DNA of 64,000 nt from an uncultured Prochlorococcus sp. Its GTDB lineage: Bacteria; Cyanobacteriota; Cyanobacteriia; PCC-6307; Cyanobiaceae. The DNA lies in contig NZ_CACMSM010000006.1 in assembly GCF_902616385.1 (NCBI RefSeq), positions 1 to 64,000 on the forward strand, written 5' to 3'. Numbering within the stretch: the stretch's first letter is position 1; each line of letters starts with the position of its first letter. The translations under genes and the position numbers were made by a program. Shown piece by piece: positions 28,615-38,696 of the stretch. The notes beneath the pieces were generated by a model that searched no databases, was not told where the DNA came from, and worked only from the letters and a program-made list of their open reading frames with translations.

Positions 28615-29610
28615 GTGACAAGTTTTATCACGGCAATGCAGAGTAAAGAATCGAACTTTAATCTAACTAATAGTAGATTAAGGTTAGTAAGTGGGACAAC
28701 AAACCCAAAGTTAGCTGAAGAAATTGCATCATATTTAGGGATTGAAAATGTACCTTTAATATCTAAAAAATTTGCAGATGGAGAACTTTATGTTCAGATT
28801 CAGCAATCTATTAGAGGCTGTGATGTATTCCTAATACAACCTACATGCGCTCCTGTAAACGATAGTTTAATGGAGCTCATGATTATGGTTGATGCTTGCA
28901 AAAGAGCTTCTGCAAGACAAATAACGGCTGTAATCCCCTATTTTGGATATGCAAGGGCAGATAGGAAAACCTCAGGAAGAGAGTCTATAACTGCAAAATT
29001 AACTGCCAATTTACTAGAGAAATCAGGAGTTGATAGAGTTTTAGCGATGGACTTACACTCGGCTCAAATACAAGGCTACTTCGATATACCATGCGATCAT
29101 ATTTACGGTTCACCTGTATTAATTGATTATCTAGAGTCATTAGATTTAGAAGAAATAGTTGTAGTCTCTCCTGATGTAGGCGGTGTAGCGAGAGCAAGAG
29201 CATTCGCGAAATTAATGAATGATGCGCCGTTGGCTATCATTGATAAAAGGAGAGCTGCCCATAATATCGCTGAAAGTCTAACCGTTATCGGTGAAGTCAA
29301 AGGTAAAACGGCTATTCTTATAGACGACATGATAGACACGGGAGGTACAATTTGTTCTGGAGCAAATTTACTAAAAAAAGAAGGAGCTAATAGAATCTTT
29401 GCATGTGCCTCACATGCTGTATTTTCTCCTCCTTCTTATGAAAGATTAAGCTCTAAGAATCTTTTCGAACAAGTTATTGTGACTAACAGCATACCAGTTA
29501 TACATAAAGATAATTTTCCACAGTTAAAAGTTCTTTCCGTCGCAAATATGCTTGGGGAAGCTATTTGGAGAATCCACGAAGAAAGTTCTGTTAGTTCTAT
29601 GTTTAGATAA
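28615..29610 (+). CDS. prs: Prs ribose-phosphate pyrophosphokinase
   Basis: Makes PRPP from ribose-5-phosphate and ATP for purine, pyrimidine, histidine and NAD synthesis. The key blocks are KFADGELYVQI, IPYFGYARADRK (ATP-binding flexible region), MDLHSAQIQGYF and the PRPP-binding loop ILIDDMIDTGGTIC. I place the start at GTG 28615; ATG 28636 in the same frame is an alternative that removes seven residues. The GTG overlaps the stop of a five-codon mini-ORF (28601-28618). The length is 331 residues. Confidence 0.95.
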   Translation: MTSFITAMQSKESNFNLTNSRLRLVSGTTNPKLAEEIASYLGIENVPLISKKFADGELYVQIQQSIRGCDVFLIQPTCAPVNDSLMELMIMVDACKRASARQITAVIPYFGYARADRKTSGRESITAKLTANLLEKSGVDRVLAMDLHSAQIQGYFDIPCDHIYGSPVLIDYLESLDLEEIVVVSPDVGGVARARAFAKLMNDAPLAIIDKRRAAHNIAESLTVIGEVKGKTAILIDDMIDTGGTICSGANLLKKEGANRIFACASHAVFSPPSYERLSSKNLFEQVIVTNSIPVIHKDNFPQLKVLSVANMLGEAIWRIHEESSVSSMFR

Positions 29611-29623
29611 AAAAAATTATTTT

Positions 29624-30058
29624 CTACAAACCTTGTAATTTCTTGATTCTCTCAGTTTCAATCTTAAATTGTTTTTCGATCTTTTCAGGCACATTATCGG
29701 GACACACTTGAAGAGCTGATTCAACTAATTGCAGAGATGAAATAAATTGTAATTGTTTCATATCAACTTTTTGTTCTTTCTTTTTCTCTATTATTTTCCC
29801 TCCATGTTTTTGTGAAACTACTGAAGCGAAAGTTGCTGAGGCAACGTTTAATGTTTTTGGGAAATCCAAATCAAATCCTTTTCTTGTCGCATTACATAGA
29901 AATGAAACACCCATCCCATGATATAAATCTAAATCATTTTTATTGGCAGGCTGATTCTTAACATTTGCATTTACATTATTAGATTCATTATTGATATCGA
30001 TTAAAAAAGATAAAAAAATCAGGGGGATTGCAAAAATTCTAGATATTTTAAAACTCAT
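29624..30058 (-). CDS. Secreted conserved protein, function unknown
   Basis: A 144-residue protein with an N-terminal hydrophobic segment (ISRIFAIPLIFLSFLI), probably a signal peptide or anchor. The conserved core is YHGMGVSFLCNATRKGFDLDFPKTLNVASATFASVVSQ, followed by QKHGGKI and a late VCPDNVP. Two cysteines could form a disulfide. I recognise the pattern from picocyanobacterial genomes but know no proven function, and no catalytic motif is visible. It is convergent with prs (13-base gap) and followed upstream by another minus-strand gene. Confidence 0.7.
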   Translation of the reverse strand: MSFKISRIFAIPLIFLSFLIDINNESNNVNANVKNQPANKNDLDLYHGMGVSFLCNATRKGFDLDFPKTLNVASATFASVVSQKHGGKIIEKKKEQKVDMKQLQFISSLQLVESALQVCPDNVPEKIEKQFKIETERIKKLQGL

Positions 30059-30130
30059 AACTGATTTATTGTTGATTCATATTATTAAAGATAACATTTT
30101 TATTTTTTAAACTAAAACTGCCAAAAGAAT

Positions 30131-30670
30131 TTATTCAATAATTTTAATTTCATGATGGTTCTCGACTATTTTTAGCTTATTTTTGTTCCATGAATATATA
30201 ACCCTAAATCTATAATTATCAGAATCAACAAGTCTTGTATGTTCAAGTATATACCAATCTTCATAAGAAGATTCAAAAATCATTTCATGTTCGTCGACTT
30301 GCTTAATATTTGAAATACCTTCATCATTACTTAAATAAAAATTTTCTCTGTTAAGTTGATGGCCTTTTAAAAATGCACGCATTTCTCCTCGTTCTTTAAA
30401 TTGGGGATTTTCTTCAAAGAAATTATATTTTTTTTCTGGGTACCAAGTGAATTTATAATGGGACTCCCATTCTGACTTACTCTCTAAAGCTTGAATATTT
30501 ATATTCATGATTAAATTATAAGTTTTTTGTGCTTCATCGAGAAAATAAGTTCTATTAGATTTCCACAATCCAATATTCCTTGAAAACCATCTTTTTAAAT
30601 TACTATTTAAATTGATTTCAGGAGGGTTTTCACCAAAATGTAAATTTTTCTTTGGATTAATAGCAACCAT
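30131..30670 (-). CDS. Lipocalin-like protein, candidate CpcS/CpeS-type bilin lyase homologue
   Basis: A 179-residue soluble protein rich in aromatic beta-strand-like segments. The N-terminal WFSRNIGLWKSNRTYFL resembles the start of CpcS/CpeS chromophore lyases (G-x-W-x-S-x-R-x-Y/H). The strand pattern ending in RFRVIYSWNKNKLKIVE fits a small beta-barrel. S-type lyases attach phycobilins to phycobiliproteins. No phycobiliprotein gene is in the window, so a role in a residual phycoerythrin or in another tetrapyrrole-binding step is possible. The family call is tentative. A hairpin ATAAATA/TATTTAT (30673-30691) sits just upstream of its start. Confidence 0.5.
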   Translation of the reverse strand: MVAINPKKNLHFGENPPEINLNSNLKRWFSRNIGLWKSNRTYFLDEAQKTYNLIMNINIQALESKSEWESHYKFTWYPEKKYNFFEENPQFKERGEMRAFLKGHQLNRENFYLSNDEGISNIKQVDEHEMIFESSYEDWYILEHTRLVDSDNYRFRVIYSWNKNKLKIVENHHEIKIIE

Positions 30671-30776
30671 TTATAAATAAGTCCTATTTATTTAATAGCC
30701 TATCTGTAAAATAAAAATAAATATCTTAAGGTGTTTATAAGGATTAACAGCTTTTCAACACTTCAGAGGATTTCAT

Positions 30777-31895
30777 TTGAATGATAAAAAAGAGTTAAGA
30801 TTAATACTTGTGGCAGCTAGAAATCAACTTTCTAGTAATGACATTAAGTCCCTAATAGCTTATTTAGAATCAGATGATTGTGAATTTGAGATATCTCTTC
30901 AAATTTCTGAACCTACAGAGCAGCCAGAATTACTTGAATTACATAGATTAGTCGCTATTCCTGCTCTTATAAAAGTTTCCCCATCTCCAAAGCAAATATT
31001 TGCTGGAAGTAATATTTTCTCTCAGTTGCAAAAATGGTTACCGAGGTGGACACAGGAAGGCCTAACAAAAAATCTTGGAATTAATTTGCAACCATCCAAA
31101 ATTGATTCAATTAGAACTCAAAAAGAATTTCTATTGGAAGACGAACTTCTCGTTTTAAGGCAAGAAAATGAGACATTAACAAAAAGAATAGAGTCTCAGG
31201 AAAGATTATTAAGAATGGTTGCGCATGAATTAAGAACACCATTAACTGCAGCTACTTTGGCTATTCAAAGTCAAAAACTCGGACAAATTGATATTTCAAA
31301 ATTGCAAGAGGTAATTAAAAGACGTTTAGAAGAGATTGAACTCTTATCTCAGGATCTTTTAGAGGTTGGAACAACTAAATGGGAAGCGTTATTTAATCCT
31401 CAGAAAATTGATTTAGGTAATATTAGTGCTGAAGTAATACTCGAATTAGAAAAATTCTGGAGATTAAGGAATATTCAAATTGATACTGATATTCCATCTG
31501 ATCTACCAAGTGTATTTGCAGATCAAAGAAGAATGAGGCAAGTATTGTTAAATTTAATTGAAAATGCGATTAAATTTTCTAAAGACTCAGGTTCTATAAA
31601 AATAACTATGATCCATAAGACAAATCAATGGGTAGAAATAACAATTTGTGACAAAGGTGCAGGGATTCCTTTGAACGAACAAAAAAGAATTTTTCTTGAT
31701 AGGGTTAGACTTCCACAGACTTCTGAAGGGACTTCAGGATTTGGAATAGGGTTATCTGTATGCAGGAGAATAGTACAGGTCCATGGGGGAAGAATATGGG
31801 TTGTATCTGAGATTGGTGAAGGTTCTTGCTTCCATTTTACAGTTCCTGTGTGGCAAGGACAAAACAAAGAGCAACAATACTTGACGAAAGGTTAG
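30777..31895 (+). CDS. sasA: SasA, KaiC-interacting sensor histidine kinase
   Basis: Output kinase of the cyanobacterial clock, which senses KaiC state and phosphorylates RpaA. The N-terminal ~95 residues are the KaiB-like thioredoxin fold ([12 protein letters not shown]...[11 protein letters not shown]). A coiled segment and the DHp box [13 protein letters not shown] follow, with phospho-acceptor H150. The ATPase domain has the N box [10 protein letters not shown]1 ICDKGAGIP and G2 [13 protein letters not shown]. The TTG start has AGAGGA 7 bases upstream; an ATG three bases later is out of frame. The length (372 residues) is normal. Confidence 0.95.
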   Translation: MNDKKELRLILVAARNQLSSNDIKSLIAYLESDDCEFEISLQISEPTEQPELLELHRLVAIPALIKVSPSPKQIFAGSNIFSQLQKWLPRWTQEGLTKNLGINLQPSKIDSIRTQKEFLLEDELLVLRQENETLTKRIESQERLLRMVAHELRTPLTAATLAIQSQKLGQIDISKLQEVIKRRLEEIELLSQDLLEVGTTKWEALFNPQKIDLGNISAEVILELEKFWRLRNIQIDTDIPSDLPSVFADQRRMRQVLLNLIENAIKFSKDSGSIKITMIHKTNQWVEITICDKGAGIPLNEQKRIFLDRVRLPQTSEGTSGFGIGLSVCRRIVQVHGGRIWVVSEIGEGSCFHFTVPVWQGQNKEQQYLTKG

Positions 31896-31937
31896 CCTTA
31901 CTCTTAGCTTTTAATTAAGCTGTTATGCTAACTTCCT

Positions 31938-32010
31938 GGCCCCATCGTCTAGAGGCCTAGGACACCTCCCTTTCACGGAGGCGACAGGGGTTCGAATCCC
32001 CTTGGGGCTA
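31938..32010 (+). tRNA. tRNA-Glu (anticodon TTC)
   Basis: A 73-base cloverleaf. The acceptor stem pairs 31938-31944 with 32003-32009 (the first pair is G-U). The D-arm contains GTCTAGAGGCCTAGGAC. The anticodon stem is CCTCC/GGAGG around the loop CTTTCAC (anticodon TTC). The T-arm is AGGGG-TTCGAAT-CCCCT. The discriminator is A and CCA is not encoded. Besides translation, glutamyl-tRNA is the precursor of 5-aminolevulinate for chlorophyll and haem in cyanobacteria. A TATGCT at 31924-31929 may be its -10. Confidence 0.97.
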
Positions 32011-32012
32011 TT

Positions 32013-32028
32013 ATTTAAAATTTTAAAT
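32013..32028. terminator. AT-only palindrome after tRNA-Glu, probable terminator
   Basis: ATTTAAAATTTTAAAT is a perfect 16-base palindrome 2 bases after the tRNA, followed by a T-rich run (32031-32037) on the + strand. It also reaches the stop codon of the convergent SRPBCC gene, so it could act in both directions. An all-A/T stem is weak, hence the moderate confidence. Confidence 0.4.
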
Positions 32029-32564
32029 TAATTTTTTGATGATTTTGCTTGCCTATCTACGGCAATCAAATTTTCAGAAAGATCTTTTTTAAGTCTTTTC
32101 TCTATCATGCCTATTGGCATCCACTGACAACCTTGAACAGTAAGATCATAAATCAATGAGTTTTTTGAAGTATTTTTAATATTTTGAATTTTCCAACTAC
32201 CTTCAAATTTCCTAAAATCACCCTTAATTAAATTAAATTTTAAAAGGCCAAGTGCCTTATCTTCGAATAAATCGATGGTTACTTCAGCTGAAAACTTCAT
32301 GCCAAGGAAATCCTGAGCCCCAACTTGTTTAAGGTGGACATTATTTCCCTTCTGAAATATTTTTTTGCTCGATAAAAGATTTGGTATGTAAAGATTTAGC
32401 CGATCATAATCTGTTAAAACACTCCACAAAGAATCAAAACTTGCAGAAGTTGTAAGTTGCGCTGCCAGTCGTCTTGTACCACCGGAAAACTTCTCCATGG
32501 TCTGCTCAATTGTCCTGTAATCATTTTTCTTAGAATGATCTTCTGATTCTTGAGGATTATTCAT
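32028..32564 (-). CDS. SRPBCC (START-like) ligand-binding protein
   Basis: A 178-residue protein of the polyketide cyclase/dehydrase-like SRPBCC superfamily. LTTSASFDSLWSVLTDYDRLNLYIPNL is the typical entry helix-strand. VHLKQVGAQDFLGMKFSAEVTIDLFE and DFRKFEGSWKIQNI form the central sheet, and a long C-terminal helix (GMIEKRLKKDLSENLIAV) closes the cavity. Such proteins bind hydrophobic ligands. Relatives in cyanobacteria and plastids have been linked to membrane or pigment functions, but nothing here fixes the ligand. It is divergent from petH across 181 bases. Confidence 0.8.
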   Translation of the reverse strand: MNNPQESEDHSKKNDYRTIEQTMEKFSGGTRRLAAQLTTSASFDSLWSVLTDYDRLNLYIPNLLSSKKIFQKGNNVHLKQVGAQDFLGMKFSAEVTIDLFEDKALGLLKFNLIKGDFRKFEGSWKIQNIKNTSKNSLIYDLTVQGCQWMPIGMIEKRLKKDLSENLIAVDRQAKSSKN

Positions 32565-32685
32565 AAATGAATTTTTTAATTAGATAAAAAATTATTTCTG
32601 TGTAACTATACTGATAAAAACAACAAATACTGAAAAATTAAAATAATTTCTTTTATTTATCCCGATCTCAAAACGTAACCATTTT

Positions 32686-32716
32686 TGTAAAATCACTACA
32701 AATTAAACTACAAATT
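32686..32716 (+). promoter_or_regulatory. Near-NtcA box and direct repeats upstream of petH
   Basis: TGTA (32686-32689) and TACA (32697-32700) form TGTA-N7-TACA, one base short of the NtcA consensus GTA-N8-TAC. The 10-mer ACTACAAATT occurs twice, at 32695-32704 and 32707-32716, starting 12 bases apart. A GATAAT at 32717-32722 could be a -10. petH is an NtcA target in other cyanobacteria, but the spacing mismatch keeps this tentative. Confidence 0.3.
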
Positions 32717-32742
32717 GATAATCTTTTATAAAAGAAATCTAA

Positions 32743-33873
<1,131 letters not shown>

Positions 33874-33983
33874 ATCTTTGATATTTAGATTTAAGTTTCA
33901 CAGACTAAATACTTTTTGGTTTAGACACAATATGTAGCTAATATTTGAAAAAAAGAGGATTTTAAATAAAGAATACTAAAAAT

Positions 33984-35507
33984 ATGCCTTCAACTTTAAG
34001 TAATCCTCTAAGATTAGGTTTACGGCAGGAAAGAGTCATATCTCCACAATGTTTAGTAATTTTTGGTGCTAGTGGAGACCTTACTCATAGAAAATTAATA
34101 CCAGCCTTATTTGAACTCTATTTGCAAAGAAGAATTCCTAGTGAATTTGGAATTGTTGGTTGTGCGAGAAGACCTTGGACTGATAATGAGTTTAGAGAAA
34201 AGATGAAAGTAAAGTTATCAAATCAAATATTAGGTAAAGAAAGGGATTGGGACCAATTTTCTAATTATCTTTTCTATGAACCTGTTGACCTACAACAAAG
34301 TGATCATGTCGTAAGGCTTTCTAGAAGATTAAGTGAAATTGATAAAACACAAGCTACTCATGGGAATAGAACATTTTATTTATCAGTATCTCCGAATTTC
34401 TATGCAAGTGGATGTAAAGCTCTAAAAGGGGCTGGACTTTTAGATGACCCTAAGAAAAGTCGTTTAGTAATTGAAAAACCTTTTGGAAGAGATTATTCAA
34501 GTGCAAAAAAATTGAATAAGATTGTTCAAAGTTGCGCTGAAGAAAGTCAGATTTATAGGATTGATCATTATTTAGGTAAAGAGACAGTTCAGAATATTCT
34601 TGTTTTGAGGTTTGCTAACACTATTTTTGAACCAATCTGGAACAGGAATTATATATCAAGTGTTCAAATTACTTCATCTGAAACAGTTGGTGTTGAAGAT
34701 AGAGCAGGTTATTACGAAAGCTCTGGTGCTTTACGGGATATGCTACAAAATCATATGACTCAAATGCTTGCGGTTACTGCAATGGAACCTCCTGGAAAAT
34801 TTGAACCAGAAGCAATAAGAAATGAAAAAGCTAAGGTTCTTCAAGCTTCAAAACTTGCTGACGAAAATGAACCGTGGAATTGTTGCATAAGAGGTCAATA
34901 TGGAGAGGGAGGGAATATTTCAAATCGACTCAAAGGATATAGGCAGGAAGATGGTGTTCATAGTAGTAGCACAACAGAAACTTATATTGCGACAAAAGTT
35001 TTCGTTGATAACTGGCGTTGGCAAGGGGTTCCTTTTTATTTGAGAACAGGAAAAAGACTACCTAAAAGACTTGGAGAAATAGTCTTGACTTTTAAAGACG
35101 TCCCTGTTCATTTATTTGAATCAACAATAATAAATCCTTCCCCAAATCAACTTGTCCTTAGAATTCAGCCAAATGAAGGTGCTACTTTCAAATTTGAGGT
35201 AAAATCTCCTGGTTCTGGAATGAAATCAAGACCTGTTGAGATGGAATTTTCTTATGATGAATCATTTGGAGAACCCTCAGATGAAGGATATGTAAGATTA
35301 TTAGCTGATGCAATGCTTTCTGACCCAACATTATTTACTCGAAGTGATGAGGTAGAGGCAGCCTGGAAACTTTATACGCCTTTAATAGAATTGATGGATA
35401 ATTCTCCTTGGAAGTTACCTATTTATAATTATGAATCTATGACATGGGGACCTTCAGAGTCAGATCAATTAATTTCAAAAGATAATATTTTCTGGCGTAG
35501 ACCCTAA
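33984..35507 (+). CDS. zwf: Zwf glucose-6-phosphate 1-dehydrogenase
   Basis: Entry enzyme of the oxidative pentose phosphate pathway, the main night-time NADPH source in cyanobacteria. The NADP-binding fingerprint is IFGASGDLTHRKL (about 27-39), with conserved VIEKPFGRD, the substrate/catalytic segment RIDHYLGKE (His-Tyr) and RTGKRLPKR. The length (507 residues) is normal. opcA follows after 2 bases, giving the zwf-opcA pair known in cyanobacteria. The 110-base spacer after petH suggests a separate promoter. Confidence 0.97.
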   Translation: MPSTLSNPLRLGLRQERVISPQCLVIFGASGDLTHRKLIPALFELYLQRRIPSEFGIVGCARRPWTDNEFREKMKVKLSNQILGKERDWDQFSNYLFYEPVDLQQSDHVVRLSRRLSEIDKTQATHGNRTFYLSVSPNFYASGCKALKGAGLLDDPKKSRLVIEKPFGRDYSSAKKLNKIVQSCAEESQIYRIDHYLGKETVQNILVLRFANTIFEPIWNRNYISSVQITSSETVGVEDRAGYYESSGALRDMLQNHMTQMLAVTAMEPPGKFEPEAIRNEKAKVLQASKLADENEPWNCCIRGQYGEGGNISNRLKGYRQEDGVHSSSTTETYIATKVFVDNWRWQGVPFYLRTGKRLPKRLGEIVLTFKDVPVHLFESTIINPSPNQLVLRIQPNEGATFKFEVKSPGSGMKSRPVEMEFSYDESFGEPSDEGYVRLLADAMLSDPTLFTRSDEVEAAWKLYTPLIELMDNSPWKLPIYNYESMTWGPSESDQLISKDNIFWRRP

Positions 35508-35509
35508 AA

Positions 35510-36811
35510 ATGAAACCTCAACTTACACTACAAACCCCTTTAGAGCTGCCTTATCAGGAAATTTCTAATTACCTTAACAAATTATGGATTTCAGAAGATA
35601 AAGATAATAGTGGAGCTAATACTTTCACATTAATGGTCTGGCAGCCTGCTTGGCTAGAACAATGTTTGGTTCAAAAAGGATTGGTCAACGGACCAATTAC
35701 TGGAAATTTAAGTCAAGAGATAATTGAAGTTGCTAAAAAATTTATATTAGATCAAGGACTTCCTATTACTACTTCGCTTAATAGTGAAGAATTATTGAAT
35801 TTGTTGAAGAAAAATTTATCTAATAAAGACTTTGAAGATTTTAGAGGACAATTTTTTGAATCAACGATAAGTACATTGAATCCAAGAAGATTAATAACTC
35901 TAGCGCCAACATTAAATAAAAATTCAGATATCAAAACTTTTGTATCCGCTTACTGTCCATTAAGTGATACCCCAGCCATGCAACCTATTTGTGGGGATTT
36001 AGTTGTTATTAGGGGGGACTCGGCCTCAATATCTAATAAAGGATTAAAAATAATTGATGAATTATCTATTGATGAATTACCTTCATGGTTGTGGTGGAAT
36101 GGAAGCTTGGATGAGTCGCCTGAAATCTTCGAATATTTCACTGATTATGGTCTAAGGTTAATCATTGATACTGCTCTTGGATCGCCTCAAAGATGTTTAA
36201 AAGTTTTAGATCAATTAAGTAATTCAAATAAAGCTATTAATGATTTGAATTGGGTTAGATTGAAAAATTGGAGAGAATCATTGGCAATGATTTTTGATCC
36301 GCCTTCGAGGAGACCAATTTTAGATCATATTACTGATATTGACATTGATATCGCAGGAAATCATATCATTCAAGCGTTGTTTTTGATTTCATGGATTAGC
36401 GATAAACTTGGTTGGTCTTTTCTAAGAGTTGAAACGGATAAAGAATCAACAAAAATAGAGTTTGAAAGAAGTAATGGCGAAATAATTTCTACATCAATTA
36501 ATCCCTTATCTTTGGGAAATCCAAGTATTCATTTAGGACAAGTTACTGGATTGAGGCTGATTTCAAAAATTAGTGAGGTTCAAAAAAATAATACTTGTGT
36601 AATACTTGGCTGTGAATCAGTGGAATGTATGAGACTTGAAGCGGGGGGAATGGCTAATATGGAATTAATAGAGCAAGTTGTTCCAAATTCTTTTTCTACA
36701 TCAGAGTATGATGTTAGTAAATTATTGGGAAGTAGTAGAGGTAATACCAGTCCTCTTTTTGAAAATTCTATAAAAATAGCTCTTCAAATATTTAATGGTT
36801 TGAATAACTAA
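35510..36811 (+). CDS. opcA: OpcA, glucose-6-phosphate dehydrogenase assembly/redox effector
   Basis: OpcA promotes the active oligomer of G6PDH and mediates its redox control by thioredoxin in cyanobacteria. The 433-residue sequence shows the family's conserved central block around LITLAPTLNKNSDIKTFVSAYCPLSDTPAMQPICGDLVVIRG and a C-terminal GLRLISKI...VILGCESVECMRLEAGGMANMELIEQVV. Several cysteines are available for redox regulation. It is tightly coupled to zwf (2 bases) and cobB (3 bases). The conserved order itself supports the assignment. Confidence 0.93.
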   Translation: MKPQLTLQTPLELPYQEISNYLNKLWISEDKDNSGANTFTLMVWQPAWLEQCLVQKGLVNGPITGNLSQEIIEVAKKFILDQGLPITTSLNSEELLNLLKKNLSNKDFEDFRGQFFESTISTLNPRRLITLAPTLNKNSDIKTFVSAYCPLSDTPAMQPICGDLVVIRGDSASISNKGLKIIDELSIDELPSWLWWNGSLDESPEIFEYFTDYGLRLIIDTALGSPQRCLKVLDQLSNSNKAINDLNWVRLKNWRESLAMIFDPPSRRPILDHITDIDIDIAGNHIIQALFLISWISDKLGWSFLRVETDKESTKIEFERSNGEIISTSINPLSLGNPSIHLGQVTGLRLISKISEVQKNNTCVILGCESVECMRLEAGGMANMELIEQVVPNSFSTSEYDVSKLLGSSRGNTSPLFENSIKIALQIFNGLNN

Positions 36812-36814
36812 TAC

Positions 36815-38206
36815 ATGCCTTGTGTAATATCTTCTCCTTCAACTGATAGCGGGAAAACTACATTATCTCTTTTGCTATCTTGTTGGGCATTCTCAAAAGG
36901 TATAAAGATACAAACTTTCAAGGTTGGCCCAGATTATCTTGATCAACAACAACTTAGCTCAATTGGCCAACCTATTTGTAGGAATTTAGATATTTTTTTA
37001 AGTGGTGAGAAATGGGTTCAAGAAAGTTTTTTTAAACATTCTTTGAAATATGAATTCTCGTTAATTGAAGGAGCAATGGGTCTGTTTGATGGACTAGGGT
37101 CAACAACCTATTCCAGCACAGCAAATATCTCTAAACTTCTCAATGCTCCAATAATATTTATTGTTAATGCTAGAGGTCAAGTAGCTTCACTTTTAGCGAC
37201 TATTCGAGGTTTTAGAGATTTCGATAGTGAGTTGTCAATAGCAGGAATTATATTTAACAACGTTAATTCAGATCGACATAAAAAATTAATCAAAGAAGTT
37301 TTTGAAAATGAAGATATCGAAATTCTTGGTTTTTTACCATCTGATTCAAAAATAACTTTAAACAAAGCTAATTTAGGTTTGATATCTCCAATGGATAATG
37401 GAAAAGAAATTGATGTTGAATATTTTGCAAATTTCGCCGAAAGAAATCTTGATGTACTTTCTCTTATTAGATTTCTAAAATCTCCTCAAAAGAAAATATT
37501 TAATTCTGATAGTTTTAAAGATTTTAAAATAGACAAAAGTAAACCTATAGCAATTGTAGAAGATAAAATCTTTCATTTTCAATATCCTGAAACTAAGGAG
37601 TTTTTGAGTGAAATAGGCATACCATTGATTTCATGGAGTATTTATGATGATGAAGAAATACCTAATGAAGCTTCTTCTTTAATTATTCCTGGAGGGTTCC
37701 CCGAAAAATATGCTGATCATATAAGTAACTCTATAAAAAGCTTAAATTCGTTAAGGAAATTCCGCAAAAATGGATTTATATATGCCGAGTGCGGAGGGAT
37801 GATGATTTTAGGAGAATTTATAAAAGACGAAAATGGTAATAATCATAAAATGAGTGGTATCCTGCCTTTTAGTTCAAAAAAAAATAAACTTTCAGTAGGT
37901 TATAGATATATTGAGGGTTTAAAAGATACTCCGATCATTAAACAAAAACAATTAATTAGAGGACATGAATTTCATTATTGGGAAATTGAAAATAATTTCT
38001 CTGAACTTGATTTAAGAAAGGCTGAGCATCAGAAGAACCTTTCTTCCCCATGGAAAATCAAATCTTGGAAAACTGAATACAAAAATGAAGGTTTTTTTGA
38101 TGAAAAATTACATGCAAGTTGGATTCACTTACATTTGCCAAGTTCTCCGGAAGTCGCAAAAAACTTTATAGATGCCACTCAAATTATTTCTTCAAAGGAT
38201 TCTTAA
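36815..38206 (+). CDS. cobB: CobB/CbiA cobyrinic acid a,c-diamide synthase
   Basis: Glutamine-dependent amidation of cobyrinate at the a and c carboxylates in corrin (pseudocobalamin) synthesis. The P-loop segment SSPSTDSGKTTLSLLL lies at residues 6-21. A class I-type glutaminase-like domain at the C-terminal half has LIIPGGFPEKYA and the nucleophile Cys in YAECGGMMILGE. A late ASWIHLHLPSSP block ends the domain. The length (463 residues) fits. It follows opcA by 3 bases. Its stop interlocks with the convergent gene within TTAA (38203-38206). Confidence 0.93.
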   Translation: MPCVISSPSTDSGKTTLSLLLSCWAFSKGIKIQTFKVGPDYLDQQQLSSIGQPICRNLDIFLSGEKWVQESFFKHSLKYEFSLIEGAMGLFDGLGSTTYSSTANISKLLNAPIIFIVNARGQVASLLATIRGFRDFDSELSIAGIIFNNVNSDRHKKLIKEVFENEDIEILGFLPSDSKITLNKANLGLISPMDNGKEIDVEYFANFAERNLDVLSLIRFLKSPQKKIFNSDSFKDFKIDKSKPIAIVEDKIFHFQYPETKEFLSEIGIPLISWSIYDDEEIPNEASSLIIPGGFPEKYADHISNSIKSLNSLRKFRKNGFIYAECGGMMILGEFIKDENGNNHKMSGILPFSSKKNKLSVGYRYIEGLKDTPIIKQKQLIRGHEFHYWEIENNFSELDLRKAEHQKNLSSPWKIKSWKTEYKNEGFFDEKLHASWIHLHLPSSPEVAKNFIDATQIISSKDS

Positions 38207-38682
38207 TTTAATATCAAATTAAATATTTTTAGAGGAGAACCTAAAAAAAACATTCCAGACAAAGTGATTAATGGTCCAAAAATACTCCCCACCATGACCT
38301 CGATTTTTGTATGGCCAAGGGTTTCTTTTAAAAGTAATTCATATTGAGGGTCCAGTTTTTTTGATATTTTATTGATTTCTGCAGCCTGAATACCAGCTGA
38401 TTTTCGAACACCACTAGCGTCATACATAACTACTAGTGCTATAGCAACTGATAATGCGAATATTGAGCTGTCAAATCCTATTTCATAACCTATACCTGAT
38501 GCAGCACCGGTTATTAAGGCGGAATGACTTGATGGCATACCACCCGTCTCGAACATAATTCCAAATCTTATCTCTCCAGTTGAAAAGAAATTGAATAAAA
38601 TTTTAAAGAATTGAGCTAGTAAACAGGATAATAAGCTCCAAAAAAGAACTGAATTATTAAAAAAGGGGGAAAACTCAGACAT
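38203..38682 (-). CDS. DUF212 / vanadium haloperoxidase-related membrane protein
   Basis: A small (159-residue) membrane protein of the family labelled acid phosphatase/vanadium-dependent haloperoxidase-related. Conserved blocks are TGGMPSSHSALITG (a PAP2-like SSHS motif), MYDASGVRKSAGIQA and LKETLGHTKIEVMVGSIFG. It has four hydrophobic segments. The function is not established; relatives occur in plants and cyanobacteria. It follows crtE by 14 bases as the last gene of folD-crtE-DUF212, which weakly suggests an isoprenoid-phosphate substrate. Confidence 0.85.
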   Translation of the reverse strand: MSEFSPFFNNSVLFWSLLSCLLAQFFKILFNFFSTGEIRFGIMFETGGMPSSHSALITGAASGIGYEIGFDSSIFALSVAIALVVMYDASGVRKSAGIQAAEINKISKKLDPQYELLLKETLGHTKIEVMVGSIFGPLITLSGMFFLGSPLKIFNLILN

Positions 38683-38696
38683 AAAATTAAAACTAA

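Noticed and set aside
31938..32010. tRNA-Glu as an integration site for an island
   Set aside because: No repeat of the tRNA 3' end, integrase or foreign-looking genes nearby.
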